Below, piece after piece: positions 42,975-51,647 of a DNA stretch of 64,000 nt. Position 1 is the stretch's first letter. Every line of letters starts with the position of its first letter. A model generated the notes under the pieces. It made no database searches. It was not told the DNA's origin and saw only the letters and a list, made by a program, of their open reading frames with translations. The translations under genes were made by a program, and so were the position numbers. The stretch is from Methanomicrobiales archaeon (GTDB lineage: Archaea > Halobacteriota > Methanomicrobia > Methanomicrobiales > JACTUA01): the NCBI GenBank assembly GCA_030019205.1, contig JASEFH010000013.1:1-64000 (forward strand), read 5' to 3'.

Positions 42975-43000
42975 GCCCCTCGGGTAAGCTACCGAGGGGC
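42975..43000. repeat. Strong GC hairpin in the AT-rich island
   Basis: GCCCCTCGG and CCGAGGGGC form a perfect nine-base-pair stem around an eight-base loop. It lies 100 bases after the orphan gene. It could terminate transcription, or be a relic of a mobile element end; no transposase is recognisable. Confidence 0.65.
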
Positions 43001-43547
43001 AACATTCTTCAATTATGCCCTGAAACCAGAAATTAGGGAAGAAGACTAAGTTCCCTCCTTCTTCAGTCAGGATCGGTACGCCCATACCACCTATGCCCTG
43101 CAGCGAGAGATGAAAGCACTCGATATCCTGACTGATTAAGCCTTCCAGAACGGCGATGCTCATCAGGTCATCACGTATTTAGACGAGTATGGGTTTACCA
43201 TCGTTCCAGCCGCTCAACCCATCGTACGCGTTCAATGCTTTTCCTCACGCTTAGCTTATGATCTTGAACTTCTCGTGATAGGTCATCCCATCTTCACATA
43301 CGGCATTTAATCGATTTCTGCACAATAATTGAGCCCTTTGCCACAATATTTTCCAATCTACCTCGTGTAATATGGTGCAGGCAGAGATCGCTGATAGAAT
43401 GCGGAAGTATACTCCTTTGGCCTGAAACCTGTCCGAGTGTTTCAGCCATGTGATCTCGGAATGCGAGCGGGGCGGGGAACGGGAGGGGTCCGGGCATCGG
43501 AAAAGCTTGCCCGTTGACAATCCGCCCGATCTCCCCGCGGTCCCGCA
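43001..43547. other. Gene-remnant region of the island
   Basis: On the plus strand, about 43068-43250 reads protein-like segments (YALQREMKALDILTD, stop, AFQNGDAHQVITYLDEYG, FTIVPAAQPI) interrupted by stop codons. This looks like a decayed gene whose family I cannot identify. Right of about 43430 the sequence becomes GC-rich again, marking the island's right edge. No intact gene is supported. Confidence 0.4.
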
Positions 43548-44294
43548 TCACCGCGCCATCAGCGCGAACACGCCCCATCCGAGGTATTCACGCGTGTACG
43601 CGGCGTATCGTCTTGGCTCCTGAGCCAGTCTGGCTCTGACATCGTTCGCGAAGTCGTCGTCGGGATTCGCGTCGAGCCATCGGCGCATGGTGAGCCACTT
43701 GGCCGCCTCGTACCTGTCCCAGCCTTCCTGGTCGGCCAGGACCATCTCCACAACGTCGTAGCCGAGGTCGCCAAAAGACGCGAGAAGTTCCGGAAGCCTG
43801 AGAAAGTCGGAGATGGAATGGGCTTCGCATCCCCGGGCAACGTCTTCCGTCGGGGGCAACTTCCGCCAGTAGGGCTCGCCGATGAGGATGATTCCCCCGG
43901 GGCGGAGACTCTTCGCCAGAAGGCGGATGGTGCCGGCGACTCCCCCGCCGATCCACGTGGCACCGAGACAGGCTGCCACATCGACCTTCCCGTCGGCGAC
44001 GTAGCCGGCAGCGTCGCCGTGGATGAACTGGACGCGATCGGCGACTCCGAGTTCTTCGGCGCGGAGTTTCGCCTGCTCGGTGAACAACGGGCTCAGGTCG
44101 ATGCCGACGCCGGCGATCCCGTAATCGCGTGCCCAGGTGCAGAGCATCTCGCCCGAACCGCTGCCGAGGTCGAGCACACGGGCCCCCGGTTCCAGGCGCA
44201 ACGCTGCGCCGAGAGTGGCGAGATTTTCTGGTGTGAACGGGTTATGGATGCGGTGAGCACTCTCGGCAATGGTGAAGATCCGCGGGATATCCAT
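43548..44294 (-). CDS. SAM-dependent methyltransferase
   Basis: A 248-residue class I methyltransferase. Motif I is VLDLGSGSGEML near residue 40, the acidic GIDLSP follows, and the HGDAAGYV and LLAKSLRPGGIILIGEPYW segments complete the Rossmann core. The C-terminal part is rich in Asp, Trp and Arg. The substrate is not evident. It abuts the AT-rich island and has no co-oriented neighbour. ATG at 44294 begins DIPRIF, the usual start. Confidence 0.88.
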   Translation of the reverse strand: MDIPRIFTIAESAHRIHNPFTPENLATLGAALRLEPGARVLDLGSGSGEMLCTWARDYGIAGVGIDLSPLFTEQAKLRAEELGVADRVQFIHGDAAGYVADGKVDVAACLGATWIGGGVAGTIRLLAKSLRPGGIILIGEPYWRKLPPTEDVARGCEAHSISDFLRLPELLASFGDLGYDVVEMVLADQEGWDRYEAAKWLTMRRWLDANPDDDFANDVRARLAQEPRRYAAYTREYLGWGVFALMAR

Positions 44295-45197
44295 CGTACA
44301 AACTCCGATTACTGCGTTGTGCACGAACGGGCATATACCCTTCGTGACCGGAGTGGATAAAGGGTTTGAACTATCCCGCTACAGCCCCAACGGTTCGATT
44401 TGTCGCTCCGGTGTTCCGTACGGAAACCTGAACGCGCACTCTTTCATAAACAGGGGGAAGAATCCGGCCGGATCCCCCTATCGCTCATCAGCACTCTTCC
44501 GGCCGGATTCCCCAAAAAATTTTCAAATGCCATTGCTATGATTCTCACCCCCCCCGGCAGCGCGGGGTAAAGGATTCATCCGCTGATGGCGAAACCTGCC
44601 GACCTCCAACGCCCTGGAACGCTTCTGTCTGCAGGGACAATGGCTCCCGGGGGCCATTTTAGCGATCACGGGCATGAGCCCTGATCTTTTGGTGTCTTCA
44701 ACAGCGACCGTGTACACGGTGCCGCCTCTCTGAGACGCAGCTGCTTTCCCGGCCGCACCTCTTCCTCGTTCGCATCCGCGCACACCGCCAGACACGGCTC
44801 CCATCAGGCTCAATACAGCCATTAAAATAACTTCACCGCCCTGAAGCGCCGGATGATGGGAGAGGGTGTGCCGGATCTTCGGTATCGAAAAGAGCTGCCG
44901 TAGGGGGGGGAACGGCAGATTCGCTGCCGATCCGGCGGTACCTTCCCGCACGGGATAGTCAAGCCGCCCGTGTTGCGTAATTTTTATTTCAGTCGGTTGG
45001 CTTCATGGATTTGCCCGCTGGCCCGTCCGGTACAGCCCCAAAAACGGGCTGGCGTGAAAAAATGCACGGTTTACCCGCCCCCGGGAGCCTCCCCGGCGAC
45101 CGCACGAGCGGGGAGGGTGCAGAGCCCCTCCGGCGGAGAGGACGTCCCGGGGCATGTTCCACCTCCGATGGGGATCGCGGCAGAGCCAGAAAACATT
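44295..45197. other. Gene-free region with inverted repeat
   Basis: About 900 bases with no recognisable gene. A minus-strand frame at 44523-44951 has a short hydrophobic stretch (ILMAVLSLMGAVSGGV) but otherwise low-complexity, basic sequence and no ribosome site, so I leave it out. The inverted repeat at 44460-44510 lies here. Confidence 0.4.
44460..44510. repeat. Inverted repeat of GAATCCGGCCGGA
   Basis: GAATCCGGCCGGA at 44460-44472 is repeated inversely as TCCGGCCGGATTC at 44498-44510, followed by CCCCAAAAAATTTT. Each arm is itself centred on a palindrome (TCCGGCCGGA). The pair could fold as a 13-base-pair hairpin with a 25-base loop. It may be a terminator-like or operator structure upstream of the methyltransferase. 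Confidence 0.65.
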
Positions 45198-45509
45198 TCA
45201 GATCTTCTTGACCTTCTCCTGCTTGAGCAGCATCTTGGCGATCAGGAAGATCACGAACGCGATGATGATGAAGTAGATGACATCGGAGAGGAACGGCCCC
45301 CACCCGAAGATGAAGGGGCCGACGGCCAGAGTCGCCGTCTGCCAGTCCCCTCCGGTGGCGGCAATCGCCGGGTTGATCAGCGGCATCACGACGTTGTCCA
45401 CGAGAGATTTCACCAGCTGGTTGGCGGCGACGCCCATGATGAAGGCGATGGCCAGCGCGACGACCTTGTACTCGTTCAAGAACTCGATGAATTCCTGGAA
45501 CAGACCCAT
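45198..45509 (-). CDS. mscL: Large-conductance mechanosensitive channel MscL
   Basis: A 103-residue MscL: N-terminal amphipathic helix FQEFIEFLNEYKV, first membrane helix VVALAIAFIMGVAANQLVKSLV, extracellular loop with GGDWQTATLAVG, second helix FLSDVIYFIIIAFVIFLIAKML and a Lys-rich end. It opens under membrane tension and releases solutes on osmotic down-shock. Single gene with no operon partner. Confidence 0.92.
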   Translation of the reverse strand: MGLFQEFIEFLNEYKVVALAIAFIMGVAANQLVKSLVDNVVMPLINPAIAATGGDWQTATLAVGPFIFGWGPFLSDVIYFIIIAFVIFLIAKMLLKQEKVKKI

Positions 45510-45666
45510 ATTTGACACCTTACGGGAATGTTCCCGCGATGACAGGATAAAGGCAGCGATTCGTATCGCCGCGGGGCTTCTCTTCGTCCCCCCGCGCTTC
45601 GCCGCAGACGAAAACCGGAATTCAGCCGGATACATTTTTTTCGAGAGAAGGGTACAGTGATAAGCG

Positions 45667-46200
45667 ATGAATCGCGAGATCCTGGAGAGGATGAGCCGGG
45701 AGGATCTCGAGAGCTATCTGGAGTTCCTCCTCTGGCACTACCGGGTGGTGGATGCGTTCTGGTTCATCTACGTGGCCGAGCAGTTCGGCCAGCCCACCGC
45801 GGAGCGCCTGAACGAACGGGTATGGGGCCGTGTCGCGGGCATGGCGGCGCGGGACATCAGATCGCGGTTCGCCATCGCGGAGGGGGGCCTCGAGGGGTTC
45901 GTCCGGGCGCTGAAGCTCTTCCCCTGGGCCATCATCGTGAACTACGAGATCGAGGTGCGGGACGGAGAGGTGATCCTGACCACTCCCTCCTGCCCGACCC
46001 AGGAGGCGCGGCTGCGCCGCGGTCTTCCGGAGTACGTCTGCCGGGAGATGCACCGTGCCGAGTTCACGAGTTTCGCCCGCGAGATCGACGAGCGGATCCG
46101 CGTCGAGTGCATCCACGCCCCGCCCGATCCGCACCCGCCGCATCGCTTCTGCATGTGGCGGTTCTTCCTGGAGGATGGCGGGGAAAAGACGCCCCGGTGA
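45667..46200 (+). CDS. DUF6125 family protein
   Basis: A 177-residue protein with [33 protein letters not shown] and the C-terminal His/Cys-rich [18 protein letters not shown] region. These resemble the DUF6125 family, in which Cys and His residues may bind a metal or cofactor. Function is unknown. A TATA-like ATACATTTTTTTCG lies about 30 bases upstream. Confidence 0.75.
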   Translation: MNREILERMSREDLESYLEFLLWHYRVVDAFWFIYVAEQFGQPTAERLNERVWGRVAGMAARDIRSRFAIAEGGLEGFVRALKLFPWAIIVNYEIEVRDGEVILTTPSCPTQEARLRRGLPEYVCREMHRAEFTSFAREIDERIRVECIHAPPDPHPPHRFCMWRFFLEDGGEKTPR

Positions 46201-46220
46201 CTCCGAAAATTTTCGGAGTC
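46199..46220. repeat. 22-base perfect palindrome at the DUF6125 stop
   Basis: The arm GACTCCGAAAA is followed directly by its exact complement. The palindrome starts inside the TGA stop codon of the DUF6125 gene. A TATA-like TCTTTATCC follows about ten bases later, before the META-domain start at 46262. It is either a terminator stem or an operator of the downstream promoter. Confidence 0.75.
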
Positions 46221-46261
46221 GAAGCAGTCTTTATCCCCTGCACGAACCGGGGATTCCGTCG

Positions 46262-46700
46262 ATGCCGCACGGGAGATCGGGTGCTGCTGCAGGGTTTCTG
46301 ATCGTCCTGATCGCCGCTGCGGGGGGGGGGCGCCGGTCCTGAACGGCACGGAATGGATCCTCTCCGCGTACTCCCCGGCGGCGACGCGGCGCCCGTGCTG
46401 AACGGGACGACCGTCACCCTGCGGTTCCGCGGGCACACCGTATCGGGGTCGTCCGGCTGCAACCAGTACTTCGCAGACTGCGCCGCGGAGGGATCCGCCA
46501 TGCGGTTTTCGAACATCGGGTCCACCGAGATGAACTGCGGCGCGCCCGCCGTCATGGAGCAGGAGAGCCGGTCCCTGGGCGCGCTGGAGTCCGCGGGGGT
46601 GTATGCCGTGGACGGGGACCGTCTCTCGATCCGGGACGGCAGCGGAGCGGAGATCCCCGCGGATCCCCGGCTCCAGCCCAAAGGAGCAGATTTTTCCCTC
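46262..46700 (+). pseudogene. Secreted META-domain (HslJ-like) protein, frameshifted
   Basis: The gene is read in three frames. The first gives a signal-like N-terminus (MPHGRSGAAAGFLIVLIAAAGG); after a run of ten G residues the second gives APVLNGTEWILSAYSP; after a CCCC run the third gives APVLNGTTVTLRFRG, SGSSGCNQYFADC, STEMNC and VDGDRLSIRDGSG. Both breaks look like single-base deletions in homopolymers. The joined product is a META domain as in the heat-shock protein HslJ. It may be truly broken or a sequencing artefact. 3' end approximate. Confidence 0.7.
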
Positions 46701-46722
46701 CCCTGCTCCAACCCTCTCCGTC

Positions 46723-47208
46723 ATGCGAACCAACAGGCACATCTATTTCCTGGATCTGGCTCTCCGGTGTGCCCACCAGGGCACCTGCCTGCGGCGCAAC
46801 TTCGGCGCGATCATCGTGGACGAGTACAACACCATCGTCTCGACCGGCTACACCGGCGCTCCGCGGAAGCAGCTGGACTGCACCGAGATCAGGAAGTGCT
46901 GGAGGCAGGAGCACCATATCCCCTCGGGTTCGAACTACGAGAAGTGCCGCAGCGTGCACGCGGAGATGAACGCCCTGATCCAGGCCGGCAAGCAGGCGCG
47001 GGGGTGCACGCTCTACCTGGCGGGCTTCGAGGTGGGATCGGAGCAGCCGGCGAAGATCTGGCCCTGCTTCCTCTGCTCGAAGATGATCGTCAACAGCGGG
47101 GTGAAGAGCATCGTCATGCGGACCGGCGAGACCGAGTACCTGGAGATGGACCCGATCCACCTCTACCAGATGCGGAGCCGGGAGGCGATGGGGGAGGGGG
47201 ACGCCTGA
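46723..47208 (+). CDS. dCMP deaminase family protein (ComEB-like)
   Basis: A 161-residue zinc cytidine/deoxycytidylate deaminase. The first motif is VHAEMNALI (catalytic Glu, zinc His), the second WPCFLCSKMI (zinc Cys pair). The N-terminal FLDLALRCAHQGTCLRRNFGAIIVD is typical for dCMP deaminases. It converts dCMP to dUMP, feeding thymidylate synthesis. Extra Cys residues (DCTEIRKCW, EKCRS) follow the pattern of ComE-type enzymes with a second zinc site. Confidence 0.9.
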   Translation: MRTNRHIYFLDLALRCAHQGTCLRRNFGAIIVDEYNTIVSTGYTGAPRKQLDCTEIRKCWRQEHHIPSGSNYEKCRSVHAEMNALIQAGKQARGCTLYLAGFEVGSEQPAKIWPCFLCSKMIVNSGVKSIVMRTGETEYLEMDPIHLYQMRSREAMGEGDA

Positions 47209-47209
47209 T

Positions 47210-47238
47210 CGGGGTCCGCGGATCCCCGCCTTTTTTCT
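47210..47238 (+). terminator. Hairpin plus T-run after dCMP deaminase
   Basis: CGGGG pairs with CCCCG around a nine-base loop, immediately followed by CC and TTTTTTCT. This is the clearest terminator in the window, starting two bases after the stop codon. Confidence 0.6.
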
Positions 47239-47263
47239 ACCCGGACCGCCCAGATCACTATCC

Positions 47264-47557
47264 ATGCACGAGAAGAGCGGTCATTTCGAACGGGGCCGCT
47301 GGGTGGAGGACCCGGCAGCCGGGCCTGCTCCTGCGGAAGCCCCCGCCGCCCCCGCCATCGATCAACTGGGCAGCGAAGCCCTCCAGTCCGTCCAGAAAGC
47401 GGTGGACGATGTACTCCGCTTCGGCCGCCACCTCTTCCTGACGCCGGAGGGGCGCGAGCAGATCGAGAGGAAGGTCCAGAAGACCGCCGCAGAACTGGAA
47501 CAGGCGATCCAGTCGGTGGCCGAGGCCGCCCGAAAGAGGGTGGAGAAGAAGGAGTAG
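47264..47557 (+). CDS. Small helical hypothetical protein
   Basis: A 97-residue protein. An Ala/Pro-rich N-terminal third is followed by two amphipathic helices (EALQSVQKAVDDVLRFGRHLF and QIERKVQKTAAELEQAIQSVAEAARKR). No family is recognised. It has normal local codon usage and ends in a Lys/Glu tail. Perhaps membrane-surface or protein binding (inference). Confidence 0.65.
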   Translation: MHEKSGHFERGRWVEDPAAGPAPAEAPAAPAIDQLGSEALQSVQKAVDDVLRFGRHLFLTPEGREQIERKVQKTAAELEQAIQSVAEAARKRVEKKE

Positions 47558-47618
47558 GGGGGTATACGGGCATCCCCCTGCTCCCGGGGGTTCATCGTTC
47601 TCCCGGCGGGGGAACCCG

Positions 47619-47957
47619 CTACGGGCGGATGTAGAAGAACCCCTCCGCCTGCCGCCGCACGATCTCGCCCATGGCGGCCGGGCAGATCTCCACGCCCTCG
47701 ATCAGCATCTCCCCGCCGACCCCGAAGGCCCGCATCGCGTTCGAGCAGGCGACGAACCGTACTCCCTTCTGCATCAGCTCCCGGATGGCGCCCGCGCGGT
47801 GGTTCGGTCTCTGGATGAGCATCAGGACGGCTTCGTAGTTCACCACGACCTCGACCTCTGCCTCGCCCATGTCCAGCAGGGCGTTCCGTGCGTTCGTCAG
47901 GACGAGATCCGCCTTGCCGTACTCGTCGATGTGGATGAGAATCCTGTAGTGCGCCAT
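47619..47957 (-). CDS. DsrE-family protein
   Basis: A 112-residue DsrE/DsrF-like protein with the alpha/beta order YRILIHIDE, ADLVLTNARNALLDMG, VEVVVNYEAVLMLI, GVRFVACSNAMRAFGV and VEICPAAMGEIVRRQAEG. The Cys in VACSNAMRAFG is at the position conserved in sulfur-handling members. These proteins take part in sulfur relay; a specific partner is not present here. Confidence 0.88.
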   Translation of the reverse strand: MAHYRILIHIDEYGKADLVLTNARNALLDMGEAEVEVVVNYEAVLMLIQRPNHRAGAIRELMQKGVRFVACSNAMRAFGVGGEMLIEGVEICPAAMGEIVRRQAEGFFYIRP

Positions 47958-48034
47958 GATGCTGATAGATACGGAGGATAGGGTTATGAACGCTTGGAAA
48001 CGGCACGGCGCCTGCGGGGGACCGCGGGGATGCG

Positions 48035-49366
48035 TCAGCGTTCTCTTCCGCCCGTGCTCTCCTGGATCATGAGCATCTTCAGGAGGGCGGCCGCCACCTC
48101 GAGCGAGGTGTAGTCCAGGCGCTGCAGCCGTTCGACGAGCAGGATGTACGGCTCCAGCTTCTCCGCCTCCAGCACCTCCTGCACCCGGTCCAGGAGGATG
48201 CTGGCCCGCGCCTCCTCCACCTCCACGGGCGAGGGGATCGGCTGCTGCGCGATCGTCGTCCCGGTGAACCGCTGGATCTCCCGCAGTTTCTGGACCTCGC
48301 GGCCGGAGACGAAGGTATAGGCGCGTCCGCCTCTCCCCATGCGCCCGGTCCGCCCGATGCGGTGGACGTAGTACTCCTCGTCCTGCGGAACGTCGTAGTT
48401 GACGACCGCCTCGATCCCCCCGACATCGATGCCCCGCGCGGCGACATCGGTCGCCACCAGGATCTCGGTCTCGCCGCTGCGGAACTTTCCCATCACCCGC
48501 TCCCGCTGCGACTGGCCCATGTCCCCGTGGAGACCCTCCACGGAATACCCCCGCGCTTGCAGCGTGTTCACCAGGTCGTCCACCTTCCGCTTGGTGTTGC
48601 AGAATACGAGCACGGACCGGAAGGCCTGGAGATCGACGAGCCGGGAGAGGAGATCGGCTTTGTGCCGCTCCTGCACCTCGAAGTAGTACTGCTCGATCCC
48701 CGGCACGGTCAGCTGGCGGTGCGTCACCTTCACGAAGAGCGGCTCGTGCTGGAACTGCCGTGCCAGGTCGAGGATCCCCTGCGGCATGGTGGCGGAGAAG
48801 AGCACCATCTGCCGCTGGCGGGGGATCCCGCGGAGAATGGTCTCGATGTCGTCGTAGAACCCCATGTCCAGCATCTCGTCCGCCTCGTCCAGCACGACCA
48901 GCCGCACGGCGTCGAGGGAGAGCGTCCCCCGCCGCATGTGGTCCATCACCCGCCCGGGCGTGCCGATGACGATCTGCACCCCCCGGCGGAGCGCGCTTAT
49001 CTGCCGCTCGATCGGCGCCCCGCCGTAGACGGGGAGGACCTGGATCCCTTTCCGGTAGCGGCCGATCTTGCGGAGCTCGTCGGAGACCTGGATCGCCAGT
49101 TCCCGGGTGGGGCAGAGGACGATCGTCTGCACCCGCCGATCGCGGGGATCGGCCATCTCGAGCGCGGGGATGCCGAAGGCGGCGGTCTTCCCCGTGCCCG
49201 TGTACGCCTGTCCGACCACGTCCCGCCTCTCCAGGATCGGGAGAATGGCCAGGGACTGGATGGGGGTGGGCTCTTCGAACCCCATATCCCCGATCCCCCT
49301 CTGCACCTCGCGGGAGAGGGGGAGATCGGCAAAAGAGATCTTCTCGGCCGCAGTCTCAGCTCTCAT
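48035..49366 (-). CDS. DEAD-box RNA helicase
   Basis: A 443-residue DEAD-box ATP-dependent RNA helicase. Q motif EEPTPIQ, motif I AYTGTGKTA, motif Ia PTRELAIQ, motif II VLDEADEM, motif III SATMP, motif V ATDVAARGIDV and motif VI HRIGRTGRMGRGG are all present in order. The C-terminal 90 residues are helical and carry no extra RNA-binding domain. It starts 23 bases after the aIF1A stop and may be co-transcribed with it. ATG at 49366 is preferred over an in-frame TTG three codons upstream. Confidence 0.95.
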   Translation of the reverse strand: MRAETAAEKISFADLPLSREVQRGIGDMGFEEPTPIQSLAILPILERRDVVGQAYTGTGKTAAFGIPALEMADPRDRRVQTIVLCPTRELAIQVSDELRKIGRYRKGIQVLPVYGGAPIERQISALRRGVQIVIGTPGRVMDHMRRGTLSLDAVRLVVLDEADEMLDMGFYDDIETILRGIPRQRQMVLFSATMPQGILDLARQFQHEPLFVKVTHRQLTVPGIEQYYFEVQERHKADLLSRLVDLQAFRSVLVFCNTKRKVDDLVNTLQARGYSVEGLHGDMGQSQRERVMGKFRSGETEILVATDVAARGIDVGGIEAVVNYDVPQDEEYYVHRIGRTGRMGRGGRAYTFVSGREVQKLREIQRFTGTTIAQQPIPSPVEVEEARASILLDRVQEVLEAEKLEPYILLVERLQRLDYTSLEVAAALLKMLMIQESTGGRER

Positions 49367-49388
49367 CGACTTCAAGACCTGCGGCTGC

Positions 49389-49736
49389 CTAGAGATAATT
49401 ATTTCGCCGCAGCCAGGCGACCTGCGGGCGGGTATAGCGGTAGAAGATGTCGCACTTCTCGTCCTGGAAGTTCCAGGGGACCACGATCAGCACGTCCCCC
49501 TCGCGGATCCAGACCCTCTTCTTCATCTTTCCCCGTATACGCCCCAGGCGTGTGACGCCGTCCCCGCACCGCACCCGGATATGGTTGCCGCCCATCATCA
49601 GGTCGGCAATCCCGAATATCTCCTTGTTCCGTTTCTTGGGCAGCCGTACGCGAATGCACTCCGTCCCGGCGTCGTTTACCTCCTCGACATCGAAATCGGT
49701 ATCCCTGTCGGTCCCCTGCTCTTTCCAGTGTGTCAG
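49389..49736 (-). CDS. eif1A: Translation initiation factor aIF1A, likely CTG start
   Basis: An OB-fold translation initiation factor 1[34 protein letters not shown] opens the domain, [21 protein letters not shown] follows, and [19 protein letters not shown] ends it. aIF1A binds the 30S A site during initiation. The only in-frame ATGs (near 49598) would delete the first strand of the OB fold, and no ATG, GTG or TTG occurs between the upstream TAA and there. A CTG at 49736 begins directly after that TAA and has GGAG eight bases upstream, giving a 115-residue protein of normal length. ATT or GTA starts are alternatives. Confidence 0.85.
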   Translation of the reverse strand: MTHWKEQGTDRDTDFDVEEVNDAGTECIRVRLPKKRNKEIFGIADLMMGGNHIRVRCGDGVTRLGRIRGKMKKRVWIREGDVLIVVPWNFQDEKCDIFYRYTRPQVAWLRRNNYL

Positions 49737-50069
49737 TTAATCCACTCCAATTTTTGATATTTCGATTATTTCAGCCACGGACAATGCCTGAAGGGTTATA
49801 CCTTTGCCCCGCGGGACGATAAAGGTATGCCCCGCCCCCCGCGCTGCCGGAGGGGGTTCCGGCAGGGGGACGGTGAAGGGCGGCGGATCCCGGGGGCCGC
49901 ACGGGTGCGGCGGGTCGTCCCCCTCCCGGTTGCAGGGGGATCGCGGGGCGGGGGGTGGATCGGGGAGGTCCCGCGAGCGGCAGTGTCGCGTACGCTCTTC
50001 GCGGATCGCCGTACGCGGTTCGGCCCGGCAGGCGAATGCCGCTCACCGGGCGCACCCGCCGCCGAACGG
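49737..50069. other. Spacer between aIF1A and RuBisCO genes
   Basis: An AT-rich left part (49745-49810), including AAATATCAAAAATTGG on the minus strand, should hold the aIF1A promoter. The GC-rich right part lies downstream of the RuBisCO stop. No gene seen. Confidence 0.4.
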
Positions 50070-51362
50070 TTACCGTGGCTTGTACGTCCCCCACTTCTCG
50101 AGGGCCTCCCCGAGCTCCCGCGCGGTTTTCGCCTTCTCCTCGAGGGAGACGCCCTCCTTCCAGGCCTCGATCGCCTGCATGGTGGCCATCGCGCCGGCGC
50201 GGGTGCCCTTCGGGTGCCCGTGGATGCCGCCGCTCACGAGCAGGACGAGATCGGTCCCGTAGATGTCGAGCACGTCCGGCACGAGCCCGGGGTGCAGACC
50301 CCCCGAGGATACGGGGAACGCGCTCCTGATCTGCCCCCAGTCCTGGTCCAGGATCAGGCGGTCGACCGCCCGCGTGTGCGGCTCCCGCAGGATATCGGCG
50401 AGCACGGTGACCTCCGACCTGGTGCCGACCAGTTTGCCGACCGCGGTTCCGGAGTGGATCTGGCTCACGCCGATCAGCCGCATGATCTTGGCCAGGAACT
50501 GCATGCTGATCCCGTGCTTCCCGGACCGCGTGAACGCCGCGTGCATCGCGCGGTGGGCGTGGATGGCGAGACCGAGATCGGAGCAGTAATCCCGCAGGGT
50601 CATCACCGCCGACGTCCCGGCGACCACGACGTCGATCATCGCGTAGTTCCAGCCGTGGTCGGCGAGCATCTCGGCCCGTTTTTTCATCACCTCCGTCTCG
50701 GCGGTGATGTTGATGAGGGCGGACTTCCGCTCGCCGCTCTCCTGCTCGGCCCGCTCCCGCAGGCGGGTGAGCTGCTCCACCCGTTCCTCGAAGGGGTTGA
50801 ACGCGGTCGACGTCAGGTTCTCGTCGTCCTTGACAAAATCGAATCCGCCCATCCAGGTCTCGTAGCCGACCTCTGCATGCTCTTTCGCCGTATACCCCAC
50901 CTTCGGTTTCGGCACCGCTCCCGTCAGCGGGCGGTCGTGGACGTTCATCATCCGGCGGATGCCGTCCATGCCGAACGGCGGCCCCCGATAGTCCCGGATA
51001 TACGCGGGAGGGAGGGTGGCGTCGATCAGCCGCAGGTTCGCGACGCCCTTCATCCCGAAGATGTTGCCGGCGATGCCGCTCATCAGCTGGGCTGCGTTTC
51101 CCGCCTCCCAGAGTTCGAGCGGGTAGGCGATCCTGACGTAGTTACCGTCGATCTCGAAGGCCTTCGCCTGTAGATCTCTCATGCGGGGCGGGAGCTGGTA
51201 GAGCGTGGTCCAGGTGCCGGTCGAGCTCTCCGAGGCGATCCGCCCGACCGCCTCCTCCCGGCTCATCCCCTCCGCCGGCTCGAAGTAGTAGAGGCATACC
51301 AGGTCGTCCTCCGCCGGCTCGTACCGCGTATCGACGAAGTCCCTGTACCAGTCGATTGCCAT
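50070..51362 (-). CDS. rbcL: Form III ribulose-bisphosphate carboxylase large chain
   Basis: A 430-residue archaeal RuBisCO. The catalytic Lys loop GAVPKPKVGYT, the carbamylated-Lys motif GGFDFVKDDENLTS, HAHRAMHAAF, HSGTAVGK and SSGGLHPG are all intact. Size and start (YRDFVDTRYEPAEDDLVCLYYFEPAEG) fit form III of methanogens. It fixes CO2 on ribulose 1,5-bisphosphate from nucleoside breakdown, or in the reductive hexulose-phosphate cycle that also uses HPS. No phosphoribulokinase or AMP phosphorylase lies in the window. Confidence 0.96.
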   Translation of the reverse strand: MAIDWYRDFVDTRYEPAEDDLVCLYYFEPAEGMSREEAVGRIASESSTGTWTTLYQLPPRMRDLQAKAFEIDGNYVRIAYPLELWEAGNAAQLMSGIAGNIFGMKGVANLRLIDATLPPAYIRDYRGPPFGMDGIRRMMNVHDRPLTGAVPKPKVGYTAKEHAEVGYETWMGGFDFVKDDENLTSTAFNPFEERVEQLTRLRERAEQESGERKSALINITAETEVMKKRAEMLADHGWNYAMIDVVVAGTSAVMTLRDYCSDLGLAIHAHRAMHAAFTRSGKHGISMQFLAKIMRLIGVSQIHSGTAVGKLVGTRSEVTVLADILREPHTRAVDRLILDQDWGQIRSAFPVSSGGLHPGLVPDVLDIYGTDLVLLVSGGIHGHPKGTRAGAMATMQAIEAWKEGVSLEEKAKTARELGEALEKWGTYKPR

Positions 51363-51647
51363 GGATATCAACCGGGAAATTACAGGCGGTCAACGTTTAA
51401 TAACCTTGCACTTCGGCGGATTCCCGGGGGTGCGGGAGGGCTGCCCGGCCGGTTCTGCCGATCCCCGGACAGGCGGCGCTGCGGATCGCGATCGCGCCTG
51501 CGGACGGTTCGGGCTGGATCCTCCCTTCGCGGTTCCGTTCCCCGCGGCATCCCGCATGAACAGGTATTTCGGTGCGGAGGGTGCACAGTACACGTACTCG
51601 CGGACCGTGCCGCCCCGCGGGAGGGGGGTATCCGCGAACGGAACGGT

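Noticed and set aside
42901-43163. An 86-codon minus-strand frame after the orphan gene
   Set aside because: No ribosome site, the strong hairpin lies inside it, and the opposite strand carries the protein-like remnant.
44523-44951. A 142-codon minus-strand frame with a hydrophobic stretch
   Set aside because: The rest is low-complexity and basic; start and conservation signals are lacking.
49389-49598. aIF1A starting at the internal ATG pair (69 residues)
   Set aside because: This would remove the first strand of the OB fold, which is clearly encoded upstream in the same frame.
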